A stretch of DNA of 18,868 nucleotides from Fen-1308 sp035319185 (GTDB lineage Bacteria; Nitrospirota; Thermodesulfovibrionia; Thermodesulfovibrionales; Dissulfurispiraceae): positions 1 to 18,868 of the forward strand of contig DATHDF010000049.1 of assembly GCA_035319185.1 (NCBI GenBank), in the 5' to 3' direction. The position numbers were made by a program, and so were the translations under genes. Shown here piece by piece: positions 13,876-18,868 of this stretch. Numbering within the stretch: the first letter of the stretch is position 1; every line of letters begins with the position of its first letter. The notes under the pieces were generated by a model, which was not told the origin of the DNA, did no database searches, and worked only from the letters and a program-made list of their open reading frames with translations.

Positions 13876-15666
13876 ATGACAAAAAATATCCGTAATTTCT
13901 CGATTATCGCCCATATCGACCACGGCAAGTCCACACTGGCCGATAGAATACTCGAATACACCGGGGCGCTGAGTCAGCGCGAGATGATGGAGCAGGTTCT
14001 CGATTCGATGGACCTCGAAAGGGAACGCGGCATAACTATCAAAGCCCATGCAGTGAAGCTCAACTACACGGCAGAGGATGGAAGGGACTATATCCTGAAC
14101 CTGATCGACACCCCCGGCCATGTGGATTTCTCCTACGAGGTTTCGCGAAGCCTTGCTTCCTGCGAGGGCAGCCTGCTCGTAGTAGATGCTACGCAGGGCG
14201 TCGAGGCCCAGACATTGGCAAACACTTATTTGGCTATTGACCACAACCATGAAGTCATACCTGTCATCAACAAGATAGACCTTCCGAGCGCTGAGCCGGA
14301 GCGGGTCAAGCAGCAAATCGAAGAGGTTGTGGGCATAGACTGTTCCGACGCCGTACTCGCCAGCGCCAAAGAGGGTATCGGCATTAAAGAGATATTGGAG
14401 GCCATAGTCACTAAAATTCCCGCCCCCAAAGGCGACGATGATGCCCCCACCCGCGCTTTGATCTTCGATTCCTGGTTTGACAACTATCAGGGCGTCATTG
14501 TTCTGGTGAGGGTCTTTGACGGCCGTATTAAACCTGGGATGAGGATCAGGTTCATGGCAACAAAGAAAGAATATGAGATAACAAAGACAGGCGTCCTGAC
14601 TCCCAAGCCGCTGGAAGTACCTGAATTGCGGTCCGGCGAGGTCGGATATATTATTGCCGCCATTAAAAATATATCCGACACCAAGATAGGCGACACGATC
14701 ACCGATGCCTCCAGGCCGGCTACAGAGCCGCTGGCCGGCTATAAAGAGATCAAGCCGATGGTGTTTTGCGGCCTATATCCGGTTGAGACTAACCAGTATG
14801 AGGAGTTGAAGACCGCCCTTGAGAAATTGCGCCTGAATGATTCGTCTTTCAATTACGAGCCTGAAACATCATCTGCGCTGGGCTTCGGCTTCAGGTGCGG
14901 ATTCCTGGGTCTGCTGCACATGGAGATAGTCAAAGAGCGGCTCGAGAGGGAGTTCGAGCTCTCATTAATAAGCACTGCGCCGACCGTCATCTACAAAGTG
15001 AGGGACAAAAATGGAAACGAGATGTCGGTGGACAACCCGAGCAGCCTCCCGGACCATTTCGAAAGCATCGAAGAGCCGTATGTAAAGGTCTCGATCTTTG
15101 TGCCCCAGGAATTTGTAGGGCATATGCTTGAACTTTGCCAGTCAAAACGCGGCTCACAGAAGGAATTCAACTACGTCGGCAAGGACCGCATAATGATAGT
15201 ATACGAGCTTCCGCTGAACGAAATATTGTGGGATTTTTATGACAGCCTGAAGTCCTTGTCAAAGGGATATGCTTCAATGGATTACGAGTTTGCAGGTTAT
15301 CGGGAGTCGGACCTCGTCAAGCTCGACATCCTGCTCAACGGCGAATCCGTGGACGCCCTTTCCTTGATTGTCCATAAAGACAATGCTTATTATAAGGGCA
15401 GGCAGATTGCCGAGAAGCTCAGGCAGGTTATCCCCCGCCAAATGTACGAAATAGCAATCCAGGCAGCTATTGGCGGTAAAGTCATTGCCAGGGAGAGCAT
15501 CAAGGCGCTCCGGAAGGATGTCCTCGCCAAATGCTACGGCGGCGACATCACGAGAAAGAGGAAGCTGCTGGAAAAACAGAAGGAAGGAAAAAAGAGAATG
15601 AAGCAGATCGGACGCGTTGAGATCCCGCAGGAAGCATTCCTTTCGGTATTGAAGGTGAAGGAATAG
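13876..15666 (+). CDS. lepA: LepA (EF4) translational GTPase
   Basis: A ribosome-associated GTPase linked to 30S biogenesis and to back-translocation. It has 596 residues, close to the 599 in E. coli. The start is MTKNIRNFSIIAHIDHGKST, with P-loop AHIDHGKST. It is followed by ERGITIKA, DTPGHVDFSYEVSRSLA and NKIDLPSA in the G domain, then domains II and III (YPVETNQYEELKTALEKL). The LepA-specific C-terminal domain ends with GKVIARESIKALRKDVLAKCYGGDITRKRKLLEKQKEGKKRMKQIG, which is diagnostic. ATG 13876 is chosen because upstream extension runs back through the ROK gene. lepB follows immediately. Confidence 0.98.
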   Translation: MTKNIRNFSIIAHIDHGKSTLADRILEYTGALSQREMMEQVLDSMDLERERGITIKAHAVKLNYTAEDGRDYILNLIDTPGHVDFSYEVSRSLASCEGSLLVVDATQGVEAQTLANTYLAIDHNHEVIPVINKIDLPSAEPERVKQQIEEVVGIDCSDAVLASAKEGIGIKEILEAIVTKIPAPKGDDDAPTRALIFDSWFDNYQGVIVLVRVFDGRIKPGMRIRFMATKKEYEITKTGVLTPKPLEVPELRSGEVGYIIAAIKNISDTKIGDTITDASRPATEPLAGYKEIKPMVFCGLYPVETNQYEELKTALEKLRLNDSSFNYEPETSSALGFGFRCGFLGLLHMEIVKERLEREFELSLISTAPTVIYKVRDKNGNEMSVDNPSSLPDHFESIEEPYVKVSIFVPQEFVGHMLELCQSKRGSQKEFNYVGKDRIMIVYELPLNEILWDFYDSLKSLSKGYASMDYEFAGYRESDLVKLDILLNGESVDALSLIVHKDNAYYKGRQIAEKLRQVIPRQMYEIAIQAAIGGKVIARESIKALRKDVLAKCYGGDITRKRKLLEKQKEGKKRMKQIGRVEIPQEAFLSVLKVKE

Positions 15667-16314
15667 ATGGAAAAAGAAACGAGACTCAAGACAACAGCAA
15701 CCGATAAGGTCCTTGAGTACGCAAAAGCGATCGGCACTGCGCTTATACTTGCGCTGATTATCAGGACCTTCGTGATTCAGGCGTTCAAGATCCCGTCCGG
15801 CTCCATGATACCTACGCTCTTGATCGGCGATCATCTGCTGGTGAACAAGATCATATACGGCTCTCCGGTGGATATCCCTTTTACGAGCGTGAACATCTTC
15901 CATATGCCGGGCCTCAGACTGCCGAAAAAGGGTGAGATAGTCGTATTCAAGTATCCCGAAGATCCGACAAGGGACTTCATAAAGCGAGTCGTGGCAACAG
16001 AGGGCGACACGGTGCAGATGATCGACAAGAAACTTTTCGTCAACGGCAAGCCGGTTGAAGAGCCGTACGTTCAGCACACTGATGCCACTGTTCGCCTGGG
16101 TCAGCTGGAACCGAGGGACAATTTCGGCCCATATCTTGTACCAAAAGACAAGCTCTTCATGATGGGAGACAACCGGGACCAGAGCTATGACAGCAGATTC
16201 TGGGGATATGTTGATGTAAAGCAGGTACTTGGAAAGGCCATGATTATCTATTGGTCGTGGGACAGCGAGAAGCATATGCCGCGGTTCGATCGCATGGGAA
16301 AACTGATACATTAA
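15667..16314 (+). CDS. lepB: LepB, signal peptidase I
   Basis: The inner-membrane serine protease that removes signal peptides from exported proteins such as the BamA and Skp encoded nearby. It has 215 residues with one N-terminal membrane segment (about 20-38, AIGTALILALIIRTFVIQAF). The catalytic Ser46 lies in PSGSMIPT and the general base Lys106 in DFIKRVVA. The signature MGDNRDQSYDSRFWG spans 166-180. Length fits the short Gram-positive/deltaproteobacterial type with a single helix rather than the two-helix E. coli form. The ATG follows the lepA TAG directly, so the two are translationally linked. Confidence 0.97.
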   Translation: MEKETRLKTTATDKVLEYAKAIGTALILALIIRTFVIQAFKIPSGSMIPTLLIGDHLLVNKIIYGSPVDIPFTSVNIFHMPGLRLPKKGEIVVFKYPEDPTRDFIKRVVATEGDTVQMIDKKLFVNGKPVEEPYVQHTDATVRLGQLEPRDNFGPYLVPKDKLFMMGDNRDQSYDSRFWGYVDVKQVLGKAMIIYWSWDSEKHMPRFDRMGKLIH

Positions 16315-16361
16315 CTAAGAGCAAGGGCATTTTATAAATTGTCCCTGCCGTAACGAAAATT

Positions 16362-17024
16362 ATGTTCACCGGACTGATCATAGAACTCGGCGAAGTTTCA
16401 GGAATCCAAAGGCGCACGCAGAATGCCGTGCTCTCGGTAAAGGGCCGCGAAATCCTCAAGGACGTAGCGATCGGAGACAGCATCGCGGTCAATGGCGTAT
16501 GCCTGACGGCGACAGATATTGATAAACCAACGATTTCTTTCGACGTGTCGGGCGAGACGCTCAAAAGCACGAATCTCGGCGAACTGAAAAGGGGAGATAA
16601 GGTGAACCTTGAACCTTCTCTCAGGCCCGCTTCGAAGATGGGCGGGCATTTCGTAACGGGCCATATCGACGGCGTCGGCAGGATCAGGTCCCGACGGACA
16701 GAAGGCAATGCCGAGAGGATCGAGATCGAAGCATCGGCCTCTGTTCTGCATTTTCTGGTAAAAAAAGGATCGGTCGCAGTGGACGGCATCAGCCTCACCG
16801 TGGTCGATGTGCTTAAGGATGTCTTTAGCCTCGTGATAATTCCACATACGGCATCATTGACAACCATCGGATTCAAGAAAACCGGAGATACTGTGAATCT
16901 TGAACCCGACATACTTGCCAAGTATGTAGCAAAGTTTCTGCAGAAAGATGCGCCGGCGGATGAATCGGCGTCAGCGGACGGAGATCCATTCCTCGCGAAG
17001 CTCAAAGAAGCGGGACTGGCCTGA
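16362..17024 (+). CDS. ribE: Riboflavin synthase alpha subunit
   Basis: It converts two molecules of 6,7-dimethyl-8-ribityllumazine into riboflavin and 5-amino-6-ribitylaminouracil. It has 220 residues formed by two similar lumazine-binding domains: about 1-96 (MFTGLI at the start, VNGVCLTA) and about 97-190 (GGHFVTGHIDGVG, VDGISLTVVDV). A short charged tail (DAPADESASADGDPF) is not conserved. No Shine-Dalgarno is visible before the ATG; TATAAA at 16333-16338 could be a weak own promoter. The 47-bp gap after lepB has no clear terminator. Gene naming varies (ribE/ribC). Confidence 0.95.
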   Translation: MFTGLIIELGEVSGIQRRTQNAVLSVKGREILKDVAIGDSIAVNGVCLTATDIDKPTISFDVSGETLKSTNLGELKRGDKVNLEPSLRPASKMGGHFVTGHIDGVGRIRSRRTEGNAERIEIEASASVLHFLVKKGSVAVDGISLTVVDVLKDVFSLVIIPHTASLTTIGFKKTGDTVNLEPDILAKYVAKFLQKDAPADESASADGDPFLAKLKEAGLA

Positions 17025-17044
17025 TTGTTCGGCTGCAGTCATTG

Positions 17045-17674
17045 TTAAAAGAATGGAAAGCGGCTTATCTTTCTGGTATCGATCCCGCGGTAGTTGCCCG
17101 ATTTGAGGCGTTCGACCAAATTTTCTCTTGTCACCGGCTCTGCAAATGACGTGTAGCACAGACCAACATCCATGTAATCGTGTGCATCTGAGCCCCCGGT
17201 GAATGGCAGTCGCAGCGCAGCAGCTGTTTCAATAGCCCTTACGTTAAATGCATGGGCATTGCAGCCATTGTAGCCCTCCAGGGCGCATATGCCCTTCATC
17301 GTCTTAAGTGTATCGCCTATGCTGTTGACCCCCCGGTAAGGGTGCGAAGGTATGACAACGCCTCCGTGCCGGTTCACAATCGCAACAACTTCGGCCATCG
17401 GCATGTATAAAGAAAGCAAACGGTCGGTGTCCACTCCGAAGACCAGACAGTGTCCGTCCTTGGCCGACACCTCCGTGCCCCGCAGAACCACTATCTTGCC
17501 TTTATACTTTTCGGCAAGCAGTTCTGCAGGCTCGGATGCCTCATATGAATAATGCTCCGTAAATGCAATCCCGTGAAGGCCTGTCTCAATTGCCTGAAGG
17601 ACCAAATCTTCCGGGCCTGCGTCCGAATCTCCGCTTGCTAGCGAATGCACATGCAGGTCAACGTTGAATGCCAT
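17045..17674 (-). CDS. PHP-domain metal-dependent phosphoesterase/hydrolase
   Basis: A 209-residue stand-alone PHP-domain protein. Metal-binding motifs are DLHVHS (6-11), FTEHY, GTEVS, SHPYR and GGSDAHD near the C-terminus, in the usual order for a trinuclear metal centre. Substrate unknown; relatives include nucleotide phosphatases and YciV-like RNA/DNA 5' nucleases, and this protein is shorter than YciV. Start: ATG 17674 gives an N-terminus that leads straight into the first motif. A frame extending to 17803 has no family support. TATTAT ends 5 nt before it and there is no Shine-Dalgarno, suggesting a leaderless mRNA. It lies on the opposite strand between ribE and ribBA. Confidence 0.9.
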   Translation of the reverse strand: MAFNVDLHVHSLASGDSDAGPEDLVLQAIETGLHGIAFTEHYSYEASEPAELLAEKYKGKIVVLRGTEVSAKDGHCLVFGVDTDRLLSLYMPMAEVVAIVNRHGGVVIPSHPYRGVNSIGDTLKTMKGICALEGYNGCNAHAFNVRAIETAAALRLPFTGGSDAHDYMDVGLCYTSFAEPVTRENLVERLKSGNYRGIDTRKISRFPFF

Positions 17675-17679
17675 ACTCA

Positions 17680-17710
17680 ATAATACACGCCCGGACGCCG
17701 ACCTAGTCAA
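17680..17710 (-). promoter_or_regulatory. Probable promoter of the PHP gene, leaderless geometry
   Basis: On the minus strand TTGACT (17710-17705) and TATTAT (17685-17680) are 19 bp apart. The predicted start at about 17673-17674 coincides with the ATG. The spacer is longer than ideal. Confidence 0.45.
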
Positions 17711-17962
17711 ACTCACGCCTCTGGTGAACTGTCGGCACAGGTTCTGCAGCGATCTTGGTTGGTCATTTCTAGATGCGGCGCCTGGGTTCTCTGGGCCGCA
17801 CAAGAACGCCCTCGGTCATTGCACGAGTGGAAAGTACTTTTTTGTTTCTGCTATACTTACACTGTATTTAGGCAAAAAAACTCAGCCGTATCAACAAGCT
17901 CTGCTATTCCACTAATGATCGACTGCCGATTGCCGACATATTCTTGCTGATGGAGGGAGTGC
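17711..17962. other. Intergenic region ahead of ribBA; no riboswitch signature seen
   Basis: No gene is supported here. It contains a 6-bp inverted repeat TGCGGC/GCCGCA (17774-17779 and 17795-17800). A possible -10, TATACT (17852-17857), would give ribBA a leader of about 100 nt. A strong Shine-Dalgarno GGAGG (17952-17956) is present. The conserved elements of an FMN riboswitch were looked for and not found. Confidence 0.4.
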
Positions 17963-18868
17963 ATGGATAAATACAAGTTGAACACTATAGAAGAGGCCCT
18001 TGAAGATATAGCCGCCGGCAAAATGGTCATTCTGGTCGATGATGAAGACAGAGAGAACGAAGGCGACCTATGCATGGCAGCGGAAAAGATAACAGCCGAA
18101 GCGATCAATTTTATGGCTAAATATGGCCGGGGCCTGATCTGCCTTTCACTTGCGCCGCAGAGGGTCGAAGAACTTAAGCTCCCCATGATGACAGACGACA
18201 ATACTTCGTCCTTCGGCACTGCCTTTACGGTCTCGATCGAGGCGAAGAAAGGGGTCACAACCGGCATATCCGCACATGACAGGGCCGTGACCATTCTTAC
18301 TGCCATCAATCCGAAATCAAAGCCTGAAGACATAGCGCGTCCGGGACACGTCTTTCCACTGAGGGCCAAACCGGGAGGCGTGCTCCAAAGGGCGGGACAG
18401 ACAGAGGGCTCTGTGGATCTCTCCAGGCTTGCGGGGCTGAATCCATCGGGTGTCATCTGCGAAGTGATGAATGACGACGGCACTATGGCACGGATGCCTC
18501 AGCTGCTTGAGTTCGCAAAGGTGCATTCACTGAAGATCATCGCGATCAAGCACCTCATCCAGTACCGCATGAGGACCGAAAGCTTTGTAAAGCGGGTTGC
18601 TACCGTCAATATGCCGACTCGCTATGGTGGCGATTTCACTGCCATTGCCTATTCGAACCTGGTGGATCAAAACGTTCACATAGCGCTGGTTAAGGGCGAG
18701 ATCACGCCGGAAGACAAGGTGCTTGTCAGGGTGCATTCGGAATGCCTGACCGGCGATGTCTTCGGCTCCAAGCGCTGCGACTGCGGTGACCAGCTCCATA
18801 AGGCCATGACAATGATTGAGAAAGAAGGCAAGGGAGTGATCCTTTACATGCGGCAGGAAGGCCGCGGC
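17963..18868 (+). CDS. ribBA: RibBA, DHBP synthase / GTP cyclohydrolase II (3' end beyond window)
   Basis: A bifunctional enzyme that opens riboflavin synthesis from both precursors: ribulose 5-phosphate to DHBP, and GTP to the pyrimidine intermediate. The 302 visible residues cover the whole N-terminal RibB domain (DDEDRENEGDL 26-36, RPGHVFPLRA 126-135, ICEVMNDDGTMA 165-176). They also cover the start of the RibA domain, with zinc ligands Cys261, Cys272 and Cys274 in SECLTGDVFGSKRCDCGDQ. The frame is open at the right edge (MRQEGRG). Residue 146 is Gln (AGQTEGSVDL) where E. coli RibB has metal-binding His153 (GGHTEA). GGAGG lies 6 nt before ATG 17963. Confidence 0.95.
   Translation, partial: MDKYKLNTIEEALEDIAAGKMVILVDDEDRENEGDLCMAAEKITAEAINFMAKYGRGLICLSLAPQRVEELKLPMMTDDNTSSFGTAFTVSIEAKKGVTTGISAHDRAVTILTAINPKSKPEDIARPGHVFPLRAKPGGVLQRAGQTEGSVDLSRLAGLNPSGVICEVMNDDGTMARMPQLLEFAKVHSLKIIAIKHLIQYRMRTESFVKRVATVNMPTRYGGDFTAIAYSNLVDQNVHIALVKGEITPEDKVLVRVHSECLTGDVFGSKRCDCGDQLHKAMTMIEKEGKGVILYMRQEGRG

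Noticed and set aside
15274..16311. 345-codon minus-strand open frame opposite lepA and lepB
   Set aside because: It is a shadow of two well-conserved genes; composition is unlike a real protein, rich in His, Arg and Cys without pattern.
17675..17803. Longer N-terminus for the PHP protein
   Set aside because: Added residues have no PHP-family character; the first metal motif follows directly after ATG 17674.
17711..17962. FMN riboswitch ahead of ribBA
   Set aside because: Expected from the gene, but the conserved RFN elements are not present on inspection of this stretch.

Overview
The window looks like ordinary chromosome from a Gram-negative, LPS-making bacterium. The evidence is a BamA outer-membrane assembly protein, a Skp/OmpH chaperone and lipid A genes lpxD, fabZ, lpxA and lpxI. 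LpxI in place of LpxH, the CooT-like protein, a DUF3842 protein and a tmRNA tag ending in ELALAA point towards Nitrospirota or Desulfobacterota-type lineages rather than an enteric. That placement is inference and the sequence does not settle it. No transposon, CRISPR array, rRNA or tRNA was found.

Layout. 1-160 (minus): start of an unrecognised gene running off the left edge. 356-703 (minus): a complete tmRNA (ssrA). 811-2178 (plus): a YihY/BrkB membrane protein with an extra C-terminal domain. 2360-3535 (minus): an M24 Xaa-Pro-type peptidase. 3629-5750 (plus): SemiSWEET transporter, SUI1/YciH-type factor, DUF3842 protein, CooT-like nickel-binding protein and a LipM-like lipoyl-attachment enzyme. 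12747-5605 (minus): an envelope-biogenesis operon in the order bamA, skp/ompH, 20-codon mini-ORF, lpxD, fabZ, lpxA, lpxI, unknown polytopic membrane protein. Its last gene overlaps the LipM gene tail to tail. 12927-17024 (plus): ROK sugar kinase, lepA, lepB and riboflavin synthase. 17045-17674 (minus): a PHP-domain hydrolase. 17963-18868 (plus): ribBA, cut by the right edge.

How the genes work together. The minus-strand operon pairs outer-membrane protein insertion (BamA, Skp) with early lipid A synthesis (LpxA, LpxD, LpxI) and FabZ, which shares the hydroxyacyl-ACP pool. LepB and the membrane GTPase-type factor LepA form a classic pair. RibE and RibBA supply riboflavin, although a PHP gene on the opposite strand lies between them.

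Most interesting signals. (1) Four genes that head transcription units (811, 3629, 4312, 17674) have a -10-like hexamer ending 5-8 nt before the ATG and no Shine-Dalgarno, suggesting leaderless mRNAs; genes inside operons and several others keep clear Shine-Dalgarno sites. (2) lpxD has no ribosome site of its own but is preceded by a mini-ORF with a strong one, whose stop overlaps the lpxD start as ATGA. (3) A weak intrinsic-terminator-like hairpin lies between lpxD and fabZ. (4) A DUF3842-CooT pair overlaps by 8 nt. (5) An unknown membrane protein is tied to lpxI. Nothing here can be called an entirely new system from sequence alone; these are the best leads.
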